Below, piece after piece: positions 35,742 through 45,185 of a stretch of 64,000 nucleotides of DNA (position 1 is its first letter; each line of letters starts with the position of its first letter). Made by a program: the position numbers and the translations under genes. Source of the DNA: Pseudomonas sp. ADAK13 (GTDB lineage Bacteria > Pseudomonadota > Gammaproteobacteria > Pseudomonadales > Pseudomonadaceae); contig NZ_CP052860.1 in the NCBI RefSeq assembly GCF_012935715.1, positions 7,130,001 to 7,194,000 on the forward strand, read 5' to 3'. Below the pieces are notes generated by a model that did no database searches, was not told the DNA's origin, and was given only the letters and a program-made list of their open reading frames with translations.

Positions 35742-37022
35742 ATGGACGCATTGATTCTGTTGGGCAGCTTTATCGCCTTGATCCTGATCGGCATGCCGGT
35801 GGCTTATGCCCTGGGGCTTTCTGCGCTGATCGGCGCGTGGTGGATCGACATTCCGTTCCAGGCCCTGATGATTCAGGTGGCCGGCGGGGTGAACAAGTTT
35901 TCGCTGATGGCGATCCCGTTCTTCGTGCTGGCCGGGGCGATCATGGCCGAGGGCGGCATGTCCCGCCGGCTGGTGGCGTTTGCCGGGGTGCTGGTGGGGT
36001 TTGTGCGCGGCGGCTTGTCCCTGGTGAACATCATGGCCTCGACGTTTTTCGGGGCGATCTCCGGCTCGTCGGTGGCCGATACCGCCTCCGTGGGTTCGGT
36101 GCTGATTCCGGAAATGGAACGCCAGGGGTATCCCCGCGAATTCGCCACCGCCGTCACCGTGAGCGGCTCGGTGCAGGCGTTGCTGACGCCACCCAGCCAC
36201 AACTCGGTGCTCTATTCCCTGGCGGCCGGCGGCACGGTGTCCATCGCCTCGCTGTTCATGGCCGGCGTGGTCCCGGGCCTGCTGATGAGCGCCTGCCTGA
36301 TGGTGCTGTGCCTGATCTTCGCGAAAAAGCGCAACTACCCCAAAGGCGAAGTGATCCCCCTGAAACAGGCGCTGAAAATCTGTGCCGACGCCCTGTGGGG
36401 CCTGATGGCCATGGTGATCATCCTCGGCGGGATTCTGTCGGGCATCTTCACTGCCACCGAGTCGGCGGCGATTGCGGTGCTGTGGGCGTTCTTCGTGACC
36501 ATGTTCATCTACCGCGACTACAAGTGGAGCGAGTTGCCCAAGCTGATGCACCGCACGGTGCGCACCATTTCCATCGTGATGATCCTGATCGCGTTCGCCG
36601 CCAGCTTCGGCTACATCATGACCCTGATGCAGATCCCGGCGAAGATCACCACGATGTTCCTGACCCTCTCGGACAATCGCTACGTGATCCTGATGTGCAT
36701 CAACGCCATGCTGCTGTTGCTGGGCACGGTGATGGACATGGCGCCGCTGATTCTGATCCTCACGCCGATTTTGCTGCCGGTGGTCCTGGGCATTGGCGTC
36801 GACCCGGTGCACTTCGGCATGATCATGCTGGTAAACCTGGGAATCGGCCTGATCACCCCGCCGGTGGGCGCGGTACTGTTTGTGGGGGCGGCGGTGGGCA
36901 AGGTCAGCATCGAGAAGACCGTGAAGGCATTGCTGCCGTTTTATGGCGTGCTGTTCCTGGTGCTGATGGCCGTGACCTACATTCCGGCGTTGTCGTTGTG
37001 GTTGCCGCGGTTGGTGCTATAA
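35742..37022 (+). CDS. TRAP transporter large permease (DctM family)
   Basis: The ion-coupled transport subunit, 426 residues (MDALILLGSFIALILIGMPV), with about 12 hydrophobic helices. Signatures include PFFVLAGAIMAEGGMSRRLV, FGAISGSSVADTASVGSVLI, TPPSHNSVLYSLAAGG and, near the C-terminus, NLGIGLITPPVGAVLFVGAA. These are the duplicated hairpin/GSS regions that bind sodium ions in this family. It starts immediately after the dctQ stop. A REP-like hairpin follows and separates it from the epimerase gene. Confidence 0.95.
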   Translation: MDALILLGSFIALILIGMPVAYALGLSALIGAWWIDIPFQALMIQVAGGVNKFSLMAIPFFVLAGAIMAEGGMSRRLVAFAGVLVGFVRGGLSLVNIMASTFFGAISGSSVADTASVGSVLIPEMERQGYPREFATAVTVSGSVQALLTPPSHNSVLYSLAAGGTVSIASLFMAGVVPGLLMSACLMVLCLIFAKKRNYPKGEVIPLKQALKICADALWGLMAMVIILGGILSGIFTATESAAIAVLWAFFVTMFIYRDYKWSELPKLMHRTVRTISIVMILIAFAASFGYIMTLMQIPAKITTMFLTLSDNRYVILMCINAMLLLLGTVMDMAPLILILTPILLPVVLGIGVDPVHFGMIMLVNLGIGLITPPVGAVLFVGAAVGKVSIEKTVKALLPFYGVLFLVLMAVTYIPALSLWLPRLVL

Positions 37023-37035
37023 GCCCCACACTGTG

Positions 37036-37065
37036 TGTAGTGAGGGAGCTTGCTCCCTCACCACA
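37036..37065. repeat. Compact second-type REP palindrome
   Basis: GTAGTGAGGGAGC and GCTCCCTCACCAC pair around two or three bases. This is the same repeat family as at 32154 and 56865, collapsed to a tight hairpin; it could act as a 3' end for the dctM message. Confidence 0.65.
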
Positions 37066-37118
37066 GCACGCTCACCTGCCACAGACGCATTCATCATCCA
37101 ATAGGTCTGCTGACACTC

Positions 37119-37979
37119 ATGATGCTTGAACTCGAAGACAACCTGACCCACCTGACGCTCTCGCCAGCGTTCGGTGGGAGTATCGTCAACTGGACCGTGC
37201 GCAGCAGCGGCCAGCCCTTGCTGCGCCACACCGACCAACAGGCGTTGGCCAGCGGCCTGCCGGGCAAGCTGGGGTGCTTCCCGCTGGCGCCCTGGTCAAA
37301 CCGGGTGGCCGAGGGTGGCTTTGATAACCCTGCCGGATGGCTGGCCCTTGAGCCCAACAGCCTGCTGGACCCGTTGCCGATTCACGGCAGTGCCTGGCAG
37401 CAGGCGTGGCAAGTGGTCCGTCAGTCGACAGACGAGGCGGTGCTGCAACTGGACAGCCCCACACCGTTTGCGTATCGCGCCGAGCAGCGCTTTCAGTTGA
37501 GGGACGGCAGGTTGAGCATCACCCTGCGCGTCACGCACCTGGCGGAAAAAGCCGCGTGGCACGGGCTGGGATTGCATCCGTATCTGCCCCGCAGGCCGGG
37601 AACGCAGTTGCAGGCCAAGGCTTCGCAGGTGTGGATGAGTGATGCAACGAAACTGCCGACGGAGCTCGCTACCGTGCCCATCGAGTGGGATTTCCAACGC
37701 CTGAAGTCGTTACCCGAGGCGCTGGTGGACAACGGTTTTGGCCAATGGGACGGGCTTTGCCTGATCCAGCAGCCAGACCTGGGTTACACCCTGGAATGCC
37801 AGGCCACCGGCAGCGACTACTACCTGCTGTATTGCCCGCCGGGGCTGGATTTTTTCTGCTTCGAGCCGGTGAGTCATCCGGTGAACGCCCATCACCTGCC
37901 GGGCAGGCCTGGGCTAAAGCTGTTGGAACAAGGCCAGTCGGCAGAACTGGGTTTCAGCCTGCAATACAGCCCCCTCTAA
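37119..37979 (+). CDS. Aldose 1-epimerase (galactose-mutarotase family)
   Basis: This enzyme interconverts alpha and beta anomers of a sugar, here probably the hexuronate fed to uronate dehydrogenase, which acts on one anomer. From ATG 37119 (an adjacent ATG at 37122 is possible) it has 286 residues (MMLELEDNLTHLTLSPAFGG). Family features: PGKLGCFPLAPWSNRVAEGG, the histidine pair in DPLPIHGSAWQQAW and HGLGLHPYLPRRPG, and the acidic residue in FCFEPVSHPVNAHHLPG. It follows the TRAP genes and ends the cluster; the anomer role is inferred from context. Confidence 0.88.
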   Translation: MMLELEDNLTHLTLSPAFGGSIVNWTVRSSGQPLLRHTDQQALASGLPGKLGCFPLAPWSNRVAEGGFDNPAGWLALEPNSLLDPLPIHGSAWQQAWQVVRQSTDEAVLQLDSPTPFAYRAEQRFQLRDGRLSITLRVTHLAEKAAWHGLGLHPYLPRRPGTQLQAKASQVWMSDATKLPTELATVPIEWDFQRLKSLPEALVDNGFGQWDGLCLIQQPDLGYTLECQATGSDYYLLYCPPGLDFFCFEPVSHPVNAHHLPGRPGLKLLEQGQSAELGFSLQYSPL

Positions 37980-37994
37980 CCACACAAAACCCCA

Positions 37995-38096
37995 TGTAGG
38001 AGCTGGCTTGCCTGCGATGCGGGCAACCCGGTCTTTCAGGTACACCGAGGTGATGCCATCGCAGCGATGCGGCGACCCGACAAGCCAGCTCCTACA
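37995..38096. repeat. REPIN with a diverged, longer spacer
   Basis: TGTAGGAGCTGGCTTGCCTG and an inverted copy ending ACAAGCCAGCTCCTACA. The right arm carries an insertion (GCGATGCGGCGACCC) inside the core, unlike the neighbouring REPINs. Confidence 0.8.
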
Positions 38097-38130
38097 TTGA
38101 ATGCATTCCACAATGGAGACTTTCGGCGTG

Positions 38131-39276
38131 TCAGGGAGGGGTGTTTTTCAGGCGCCCCGCCGTGTCGATACTCACCACCACCGACAACCCCGGCCGCAGC
38201 CGCTCACTCTGCTCCTGGCCCGGGTCCACGGTGATCCGCACCGGCACGCGCTGGGCGATCTTCACGAAGTTGCCGGTCGCGTTATCCGCCTGCAACAAGC
38301 TGAATTCAGACCCGGTGCCCGGTGAAATGCGCTGCACCGTGCCGTGAAACTTGCGGTGGTTCAGGGCATCCACCGTGAAGGTCACCGGCTGGCCGACCTG
38401 CACGTTGTCCATCTGGGTTTCTTTCATGTTGGCGATCACCCACAGCTGGTTCGGCACCAGCGCCATCAACTGCGCACCGCTGTTGACGTAGGCCCCGAGG
38501 CGCACGCCAATCTGCCCCAGTTGCCCGTCACGCGGGGCGATGATGCGGGTGTTCGACAGGTCGATGCGCGCCAGTTCCACCGCCGCATCCGCGCTGGCCA
38601 CCGCCGCCTCCAGCGAACCGCGATTGACGATCACCGTCTGCAAATCCTGCCGGGCGATTTCCAGGCTGGCCTGGGCCTGGGCCACGGCCGCAATGGTCTG
38701 CGCGTTGGCGGCGCGAGTCACGTCCAGCTCGCGCTTGGACACCGATCCGTCGCTGATCAATTCTTCGTTGCGGCGCAAATCTGCGGTGCTCTTGCGGGCC
38801 TGGGCCTGGCTGTCCATCAAGGCCGCCTGGCGCAGCTTGATGGTAGCCTCGGCGCTGTTGCGTTGCTGCACCACATTGGCAAGGGACGCCTGCTGCACCG
38901 CCAATTGCGCCAGGGCCTGATCGAGGCGCTGCCTGTAGATGCGGTCATCGAGGCGCACCAGCAAATCCCCGGCCTTGACGTACTGAAAGTCCGTCACCGG
39001 CACTTCATACACATAGCCACTGAGCTGCGGCCCGATAATCGTCACCTGGCCACGCACCAGGGCGTTCTCGGTGGTTTCCACGGCGCTGCTGAAGGGCGGC
39101 AATTGCCAGGCGTAAAGCACGATCAGCACGCCGACAATCGCAATCGCGGCAAAGCCCATCGAGGAGATGATGCGCACCCGCAAAGAGCGCGGTTCGGTGG
39201 CCGGCATGCTCGGCGGTGCGGTGCCTTCCGGCGTGGAAGCGATGGCGTTGGTGGTGGTCGTGGTCGGTTCGGTCAT
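38131..39276 (-). CDS. HlyD/EmrA-type membrane fusion protein
   Basis: A periplasmic adaptor for the MFS pump encoded just upstream. It has 381 residues from MTEPTTTTTNAIASTPEGTA. A cytoplasmic Thr/Pro-rich tail precedes one membrane helix at about 38-58 (SSMGFAAIAIVGVLIVLYAW). Then come the biotinyl-lipoyl half (GPQLSGYVYEVPVTDFQYVK), a long coiled coil at about 105-215, the second lipoyl half (IIAPRDGQLGQIGVRLGAYV) and a beta barrel (WVIANMKETQMDNVQVGQPV). The ATGA overlap with the MFS stop implies coupled translation. No outer-membrane factor is adjacent. Confidence 0.92.
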   Translation of the reverse strand: MTEPTTTTTNAIASTPEGTAPPSMPATEPRSLRVRIISSMGFAAIAIVGVLIVLYAWQLPPFSSAVETTENALVRGQVTIIGPQLSGYVYEVPVTDFQYVKAGDLLVRLDDRIYRQRLDQALAQLAVQQASLANVVQQRNSAEATIKLRQAALMDSQAQARKSTADLRRNEELISDGSVSKRELDVTRAANAQTIAAVAQAQASLEIARQDLQTVIVNRGSLEAAVASADAAVELARIDLSNTRIIAPRDGQLGQIGVRLGAYVNSGAQLMALVPNQLWVIANMKETQMDNVQVGQPVTFTVDALNHRKFHGTVQRISPGTGSEFSLLQADNATGNFVKIAQRVPVRITVDPGQEQSERLRPGLSVVVSIDTAGRLKNTPP

Positions 39277-40931
39277 GAAGAAAGTGCGCCGCTGGGTTGA
39301 ACGGGAGGCGCTGCACTGGCGGCAGCTTTAGTGGTACTCATCAGCCAGAGGCTGCGGATAAAAATCCAGATCATGGTGAGGATGGCGATGATCGCGATCA
39401 GCATGAACACATCGTTGTAGGCCATCACATTCGCCTCGCGGGTGGCCGCCGTGGCCAGGCTGCGAATGCCCATCAGGTTACGCAACTCGGGGTCGGCAAT
39501 CACCCCGCCATAGGCCGAGCCGCCGCTGGCCACCCGCGCGGCCACACGCGGGTCGAGCAAGGTCAGGTGTTCGACGATCATGCTGGAATGGAATTTCTCC
39601 CGCACGATCTGGAACGTGCCCAGCAATGCTGCGCCTATCAGGCCGCCGAGGTTCTGGCAGATCCCGAACAGCACCGAAAAACTCACCAGGTTCCTGGGGT
39701 TGGTCAGCACGTTCTTCGTGCCCAACACCATGGTCGGCCCGAGGAAGAACGTGCCGCCAAAGCCTAGCAGGAACTGGCTGATGTACATGTTTTGCGGGCG
39801 CGTGAGGTTGCTGGAGAAACTGTCCATCACCGAGCCCACGGCCATGAAGGCCAGGGAGATGATCAGCGGCATCAGCAAATGCGCCGGGTTGATGGTCAGC
39901 GCACTGACGGCCAGGCCGGCAATCGCCCCCGCCAGCATCACCCAATACAGCGTGCGCATCTGCTCGTTGCTCATGTTCAGCATCTGCATGAAGCCCACAG
40001 CGCCGGTGGACTGTTCCGAGAGCACCATGCGAATCAGGATCACCGCCAGCGCGAGGCGAATCATCGCCCCACTGCCCAGCCAGCGGGTCATCAGCAACGG
40101 GTTGGCGCGGTTATGCTCGATGGCCAGGCCGGCCATGATCAGCACCAGCGAGCAGGCGGAGGCGATGCCGATCCACGGCGCTTCCAGCCACCAGTCGATA
40201 CGGCCCAGGGACAGCACGGCGCAGAGCAAGGCGACACCGGTGGCGAGGATCGCGAAGGTGAGGAAGTCGAGCTTTTCGAAGGTCTTGAAGCGATCGCCCG
40301 GAGGCAGCTTGAGCAGAAACACGCAGCCCAGGCAGGTCAGGGCCATGCCCAGTTCGAACAGGTACAGGCCGCGCCATTCGGCGATTTGCAGCAGGTCTTC
40401 GGAGAATAACCGGGCCAGGGGCAGCGCGAGCTGTGCGGTGCCCAGGCCGAGAACCAGGGCTTTCATCCGCCATTTTGCGGGGAATGCCTGGATCATGTAG
40501 TACAGGCCCAGGGAACTGAGGGCGGCGCCCACCATGCCGTGGGCGGCCCGTACGGCGATGGCCGAGCTGAGGTCATTGACGAACAGATGGCCGAAGGTGA
40601 CCAGGGCGTAGAGCACCAGGAACACTTCGGTGAAAGCGCGCAGGCCGAATTGCTGGCGGAATTTGACCAGCAGCAGGTTCATGGAGACGTTGGTCATGAC
40701 ATAGGCGGCGGGGAGCCAGGCCATTTCTGCGGTGGTGGCGCCCAAGGCGCCTTGCAGGTACACCAGGTTGGCGATCACCAGCGAATTGCCGAGACCGCCG
40801 GTGATTGCCACCAGCACGCCGACCAGGGCGTATGCCCAGCGTTTGCGGGTGGAATGCAGCGGCGTCGACGGCGAGCCCGGCAGGCTCGGGCGTTCGTGGG
40901 GCTGCCAGGTGTGGGGGGTGTATTTGTCCAT
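39273..40931 (-). CDS. MFS efflux transporter, DHA2 (EmrB/QacA) family
   Basis: A proton-driven inner-membrane exporter with about 14 helices, 552 residues from MDKYTPHTWQPHERPSLPGS. The hydrophobic stretches begin at YALVGVLVAITGGLGNSLVI. The DHA2 landmarks are partly present: AEMAWLPAAYVMTNVSMNLL (matching the usual W..t.Y.l..a) and RAAHGMVGAALSSLGLYYM in place of the usual RxxQGxG motif. The latter is unusual and may mark a subfamily. Followed directly by its HlyD partner. Substrate unknown; fusaric-acid or drug-type export is possible. No regulator gene is adjacent. Confidence 0.9.
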   Translation of the reverse strand: MDKYTPHTWQPHERPSLPGSPSTPLHSTRKRWAYALVGVLVAITGGLGNSLVIANLVYLQGALGATTAEMAWLPAAYVMTNVSMNLLLVKFRQQFGLRAFTEVFLVLYALVTFGHLFVNDLSSAIAVRAAHGMVGAALSSLGLYYMIQAFPAKWRMKALVLGLGTAQLALPLARLFSEDLLQIAEWRGLYLFELGMALTCLGCVFLLKLPPGDRFKTFEKLDFLTFAILATGVALLCAVLSLGRIDWWLEAPWIGIASACSLVLIMAGLAIEHNRANPLLMTRWLGSGAMIRLALAVILIRMVLSEQSTGAVGFMQMLNMSNEQMRTLYWVMLAGAIAGLAVSALTINPAHLLMPLIISLAFMAVGSVMDSFSSNLTRPQNMYISQFLLGFGGTFFLGPTMVLGTKNVLTNPRNLVSFSVLFGICQNLGGLIGAALLGTFQIVREKFHSSMIVEHLTLLDPRVAARVASGGSAYGGVIADPELRNLMGIRSLATAATREANVMAYNDVFMLIAIIAILTMIWIFIRSLWLMSTTKAAASAAPPVQPSGALSS

Positions 40932-41036
40932 TCAGTGACCTTGATGACCGACGTGCAAGGCCGGTAAAACCCTTACTCAGAGAGTAGTTAACCTGAGTCC
41001 GGTTCATCTTGCCATCTTGGGAGGGGGTTTGGTGGG

Positions 41037-41548
41037 TGTGTATATCCGTTGCTGCGGTCAGGGCGGCTATTGATTCCGCTCTTACAGCGGGCACAGTCAA
41101 ATGTGGGAGCTGGCTTGCCTGCGATAGCATCGCCTCGGTGTACCTGAAAGACCGAGTTGTCTGCATCGCAGGCAAGCCAGCTCCCACAGAAAAGCAGAGC
41201 TGCATCCGTTTCAGATTTGGTTTTCGCTTTGGCTTCTACCACTCAAGCCGGCCTGTAGGCCGCTGTGCTCTTGCTTTTGATCTTGATCTGACTGCCCCAA
41301 TAAGCCCGAGGCCGAACGCAGGGATTGAGGAGCGGGTAAACCGGCAGGACGCCGGTTTAGCCGCGACGGGGCAGGGACGCCCCGTCGCGGCGGCCCGCGG
41401 AGCAATGCCGGAGTGAGGGAACACCGAGCCTAGGCGAGGTGCCGACAGGCGGGGCAGAGCGTTTTGGTTACTTTGCCGCTTTTGCAAAGTGACTCGCTGT
41501 AAGAGCGAAACCATAAGCCGCCGTTACCCAACTAACGGATATGTACAC
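41037..41548. repeat. Composite intergenic element with inverted ends
   Basis: The left end (41037-41091: GTGTATATCCGTTGCTGCGG, then GGGCGGCTATTGATTCCGC and TCTTACAGCGGG) recurs inverted and diverged at 41495-41548 (CGCTGTAAGAGCG, AAGCCGCCGTTACCC, AACGGATATGTACAC). Between them lie a REPIN, a hairpin around GCGACGGGGCAGGGACGCC, and GC-rich sequence without a credible gene. It fills the 627-base gap 40932-41558 between the MFS gene and the DASS permease gene. Confidence 0.6.
41102..41188. repeat. REPIN inside the composite element
   Basis: TGTGGGAGCTGGCTTGCCTG with inverted partner CAGGCAAGCCAGCTCCCACA, about 45 bases apart. Confidence 0.85.
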
Positions 41549-41558
41549 CGCCCCCCAC

Positions 41559-43037
41559 TCAAATCCACCCCAACCAACTCCAATACGTAGCCGCAAACAC
41601 CAACATCAACCCATACCCAATCAACGTCACCAAAATCCCAACCTTGGCAAACTGCCGCGCCGTGAACGTCCCAGTCCCCAAACACACCATATTCTGCGGG
41701 GCGTTGATCGGCAGGATAAACCCGTAACTCATCACAAACCCCAGCAGCATGGTCATCCCCAGGCGACTGAACTCCCCAGGCAACGTCTGCAACACCGCAA
41801 TCAAAATCGGCAACAGCGCCGAGGTCAACGCCGTGGCACTGGCAAACCCCAAATGAATCACAATCAAAAACGCCCCCAGAATCGCAAACACCCCCAGCGG
41901 CCCCACCTGATCCAGGCCGGTGTGCGCCACCACCTGCGACCCCAACCACTGCCCCGCCTGCGTCGTGAGCAACGCCGTCCCCAGGCTGATACCCACACCA
42001 AACACAATCACCGTGCCCCACGGAATCCGCGACTGCACATCCTTCCAGGTCATCACCCCAATCCCCGGCATCAGCAAGAACACCAACCCGGCATACGTCG
42101 TCGAGGTCGTATCAAAGCTGTGCAACCGCCCTTCCGTGGCCCAGGCCAACAACAGCAACACCGACACCGTCAGCAAGCGCTTCTGCGGGCCGGTCATCGG
42201 CCCGATGTCCACCAGCGACTGCGCCACGGCCTCCTTGCCGCCGGGAATGCTGTCACTCTCCGGCGGCAACAGCTTCAGCACCAGGAACAACAACACCGCC
42301 GACATGATCAGCGCCCACGGCGCACCGGCGATCAACCAGTCGATCCACGACACGCGCTGACCCAGCATTTTGTCCATGAAGCCGACAGTCAGCAGGTTCT
42401 GCGCCGCCGCCGTCTGGATGCCAACGTTCCAGATGCTGGTGCCCTGGGCCACGACGATCATGATCCCGGCCGCGATATTGGAGCGTTTGTCCACGCCAAA
42501 CGCGGCGATCACCCCCATCATGATCGGCACCACACACGCGCTGCGAGCCGTCGCGCTGGGCACCACCAGGCTGAGGAGGATGGTCACGGCAATGGCCCCG
42601 ACAAGAATGCCCCGGGTGCTGGTCCCCACGCGGGTCAGCGTGACCAGCGCGATGCGCCGATCAAGACCGGTATGGGTCATGGCCGCCGCGATAAACAGCG
42701 CGCCGGCTACCAGGGCCAAGGCGGGGTTGGAAAACCCGGTCAACGCCATGCTGATGGCTGGGCTGGAACCGATCAGGTGCGTGGGGTCTTGCAGCGACGG
42801 CGCAGTGCCGAGCAAAAACGCCATCAGGGAAGTGATCATGATCGCGCTGGCCTCGTACGAGACCGCCTCGGTGATCCACACCACCACGGCAAACGCGAGG
42901 ATCGCCAGCATTCGGTGCCCGGCCACCGGCAAGTCGGCCGGCAGGGGCAACAGCAGCACGCCGACCATCACCAGCACGCCGACGACCAGGCCCAAGGGCA
43001 ACTTGAAAGAAGCAGCAGGTGTTGCGGGGGCGCTCAT
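41559..43037 (-). CDS. SLC13/DASS-family anion permease
   Basis: An inner-membrane, probably sodium-coupled, carrier of dicarboxylates or sulfur oxyanions. ATG 43037, after GGAGAA, gives 492 residues (MSAPATPAASFKLPLGLVVG) with about 12 hydrophobic segments. The family's first ion/substrate loop is seen as VVPSATARSACVVPIMMGVI (the SNT position reads SAT) and the C-terminal counterpart as GFILPINAPQNMVCLGTGTF (PxNAPxN). It is the last gene of an apparent arsR-sqr-tauE-DASS operon, so sulfate, sulfite or thiosulfate traffic is plausible; citrate/succinate-type substrates are the alternative. The opposite strand is open over more than 3.6 kb here, but without gene features. Confidence 0.88.
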   Translation of the reverse strand: MSAPATPAASFKLPLGLVVGVLVMVGVLLLPLPADLPVAGHRMLAILAFAVVVWITEAVSYEASAIMITSLMAFLLGTAPSLQDPTHLIGSSPAISMALTGFSNPALALVAGALFIAAAMTHTGLDRRIALVTLTRVGTSTRGILVGAIAVTILLSLVVPSATARSACVVPIMMGVIAAFGVDKRSNIAAGIMIVVAQGTSIWNVGIQTAAAQNLLTVGFMDKMLGQRVSWIDWLIAGAPWALIMSAVLLFLVLKLLPPESDSIPGGKEAVAQSLVDIGPMTGPQKRLLTVSVLLLLAWATEGRLHSFDTTSTTYAGLVFLLMPGIGVMTWKDVQSRIPWGTVIVFGVGISLGTALLTTQAGQWLGSQVVAHTGLDQVGPLGVFAILGAFLIVIHLGFASATALTSALLPILIAVLQTLPGEFSRLGMTMLLGFVMSYGFILPINAPQNMVCLGTGTFTARQFAKVGILVTLIGYGLMLVFAATYWSWLGWI

Positions 43038-43124
43038 GGGGTTCTCCGTCGGCCTATAAATCAGGCCGACAGCATGAGGCAAAGCGTCACGGCGGGTGTT
43101 GACGGGTATCAAGGTGCCGCCCGC

Positions 43125-43931
43125 TTAGAAGGCCGCCCGCCACAGCATGCCCACCGCCACCAGCACGCACAGGGTGGCAAAACCCACCTGCAGGGTGCGC
43201 GCCTTGATCACCGAGCACAGGCGCCGGCCCGCCAACATGCCGACAATGCTCGAACCGATAAACACCCAGCCCACCGGCTCGATACTGACCCCGGCGTGAA
43301 ACGCGCCGATCACGCCGATCAACGAGATCAGGCTGATCACCATCAAGGAGGTGGCGACGATGCCGCGCATTTGCACGTCGGTCAGTTGCTTGAACGCCGG
43401 CACGATCAGAAAGCCGCCGCCCACACCGAGCAAGCCCGATACCGCGCCGGTTACCGCGCCCAGTGCCGCCAGGGTGGCGGTGCACTTGGCCGTCCAGGAA
43501 AAGCGCCCGGTCTGTTGGTCGAGCATGCAGTTCTTCTGGCCCCAGGACGCGGCGCCGTGATCACTCGGGCCGGCCTCCAGCTTCTCGCGCCGCAACATGC
43601 GCCAGGCCACCAGCACCATCAGCGCACTGAACAGGCCCATCAGGACCTTCTCCGGCATCTGGTGGGCGAAGAACACCCCCAGCGGCGAAAACAGCGCGCC
43701 GAGCAGCGCAATCAGCAGCGCCGCGCGGTAACGCACCAGGCCATGGCGCAACCCATCCAGGGCCCCCACGGCGGCGGCGGCACCCACCGCGAACAACGAC
43801 ACGGGCGCGGCCTGGGTCATGGTCAACCCAAGCCCCAACACCAGCGCCGGAACGCCAAGAATGCCGCCTCCGGCACCGGTCAAGCCCATCACCAACCCCA
43901 TCAACACGCCCAGAACACTTGCCAGCAGCAT
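43125..43931 (-). CDS. TauE/SafE-family sulfite/anion exporter
   Basis: An inner-membrane exporter thought to remove sulfite or other sulfur anions. It has 268 residues (MLLASVLGVLMGLVMGLTGA) and about eight hydrophobic helices in two repeats, each opening with the conserved glycine-rich motif: GLTGAGGGILGVPALV near the N-terminus and GLLGVGGGFLIVPAF at about 165-180. A hydrophilic loop at about 110-150 separates the halves. It starts 9 bases after the stop of the sulfide:quinone oxidoreductase-like gene. The context suggests export of sulfite made by persulfide oxidation. Confidence 0.92.
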   Translation of the reverse strand: MLLASVLGVLMGLVMGLTGAGGGILGVPALVLGLGLTMTQAAPVSLFAVGAAAAVGALDGLRHGLVRYRAALLIALLGALFSPLGVFFAHQMPEKVLMGLFSALMVLVAWRMLRREKLEAGPSDHGAASWGQKNCMLDQQTGRFSWTAKCTATLAALGAVTGAVSGLLGVGGGFLIVPAFKQLTDVQMRGIVATSLMVISLISLIGVIGAFHAGVSIEPVGWVFIGSSIVGMLAGRRLCSVIKARTLQVGFATLCVLVAVGMLWRAAF

Positions 43932-43940
43932 AGGGTTGCC

Positions 43941-45185
43941 TCAATCCACCTTGGCCAGACGGGTCAGCCACTCGCGCCCCTTGAGCATGCCGTTCCAGTA
44001 GAACCACGGCAGGAAACTCGCCTTGAGGAACCACGCCGAACGCCGCGCCACGGTCGGGTCGAGGGGGAACGTCGGCAGCAGCTTGCCGCCATACCCGAAC
44101 TCGGCCAGCACCACCTTGCCCTTCTCCACCGTCAGCGGGCAGGACCCGTAGCCGTCGTATTTGAGGGGCATCGGCGCCTGTTTGCGCAGGGCCAGCAGGT
44201 TTTCCGCCACCACCACGATTTGCTTGCGCACCGCGGCGGCGGTCTTTGCGTTGGTGGTGGAGCACACATCGCCCAGGCCGAAGATGTGCGGGTAGCGCAG
44301 GTGTTGCAGGCTCTGGGGATTCACTTCGCACCAGCCGGCAGCATCGGCAAGAGGGCTCTGGCGGATAAAGTCCGGGGAGACTTGCGGTGGGACGACGTGC
44401 AGCAGGTCGAAGGTTTTCTCTTCGACCCGCACGTTGCCTTCGGCGTCCTTGATTTCAAACCAGGCTTTGCGCGCCGGGCCGTCGACCTTGATCAGGTTGG
44501 CGTTGAATGCCAGTTGCGCCGAGTACTTTTCAACGTACTTCATCAGCGGCGGAACGAAGGTCGGCACGCCAAACAAGGCGGCGCCGGCCAGGTTGAATTC
44601 GACCTCGATGTTTTTCAGGTCACCCTGCCTGAGCCAGTGATCGCAGGACAGGTACAGGGCCTTTTGCGGGGCGCCGGCGCATTTGATCGGCATGGCCGGT
44701 TGGGTAAACAGCGCCTTGCCGTGCTTGAGTTGCTGCACCAGTTGCCAGGTGTAGGCGGCGTGCTCGTAGCTGTAGTTGGACGTCACGCCATGCTGGCCGA
44801 GGGTTTCCGGCAGGCCTTCGATCTTTTCCCAGGCCAGGCGCAGGCCCGGGCACACGATGAGGTTTTTCCAGGTGACGCGCTGGCCGCTGTCGAGCACCAG
44901 GGTGTGCTCCTCGGGCAGCAATTCGCTGACCGCTGCCTGGATCCAGGTGACGCCGTTGGGCAGCACGTCGGCCATGGGCCGTACGGTCTTGGTCACGTCA
45001 TACGCGCCGCCGCCGACCAGGGTCCAGGCCGGCTGGTAGTAGTGCTGGTCGCTGGGTTCGATCAGGATGATGTTCAGGTGCGGGTCGCGCTTGAGCAGGC
45101 TGGCCAGCAAGCCGATGCCTGCCGAGCCGCCACCGATGACAACGATATCGCCACTGATGGTAGGTCCCCAGTGTTGGTCGTTCAT
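43941..45185 (-). CDS. Sulfide:quinone oxidoreductase-like flavoprotein
   Basis: A membrane-associated FAD enzyme that oxidises sulfide and passes electrons to quinone, making persulfide or polysulfide. The 414-residue product starts MNDQHWGPTISGDIVVIGGG, with the FAD motif VVIGGGSAGIGLLASLL. Candidate active-site cysteines are Cys112 (IVCPGLRL), Cys169 (PIKCAGAPQKALYLSC, which also holds Cys181) and one in FGLGDVCSTTNAKTAAAVRK, the pattern of SQR proteins close to the mitochondrial type. The hydrophobic C-terminus (WFLKASFLPWFYWNGML) may insert into the membrane. Operon with an ArsR-type regulator 52 bases upstream and TauE downstream. Confidence 0.9.
   Translation of the reverse strand: MNDQHWGPTISGDIVVIGGGSAGIGLLASLLKRDPHLNIILIEPSDQHYYQPAWTLVGGGAYDVTKTVRPMADVLPNGVTWIQAAVSELLPEEHTLVLDSGQRVTWKNLIVCPGLRLAWEKIEGLPETLGQHGVTSNYSYEHAAYTWQLVQQLKHGKALFTQPAMPIKCAGAPQKALYLSCDHWLRQGDLKNIEVEFNLAGAALFGVPTFVPPLMKYVEKYSAQLAFNANLIKVDGPARKAWFEIKDAEGNVRVEEKTFDLLHVVPPQVSPDFIRQSPLADAAGWCEVNPQSLQHLRYPHIFGLGDVCSTTNAKTAAAVRKQIVVVAENLLALRKQAPMPLKYDGYGSCPLTVEKGKVVLAEFGYGGKLLPTFPLDPTVARRSAWFLKASFLPWFYWNGMLKGREWLTRLAKVD

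Noticed and set aside
38131..40931. The HlyD/MFS pair as part of the hexuronate cluster
   Set aside because: It lies on the opposite strand behind a REPIN, lacks the shared operator motif and belongs to drug-export families.
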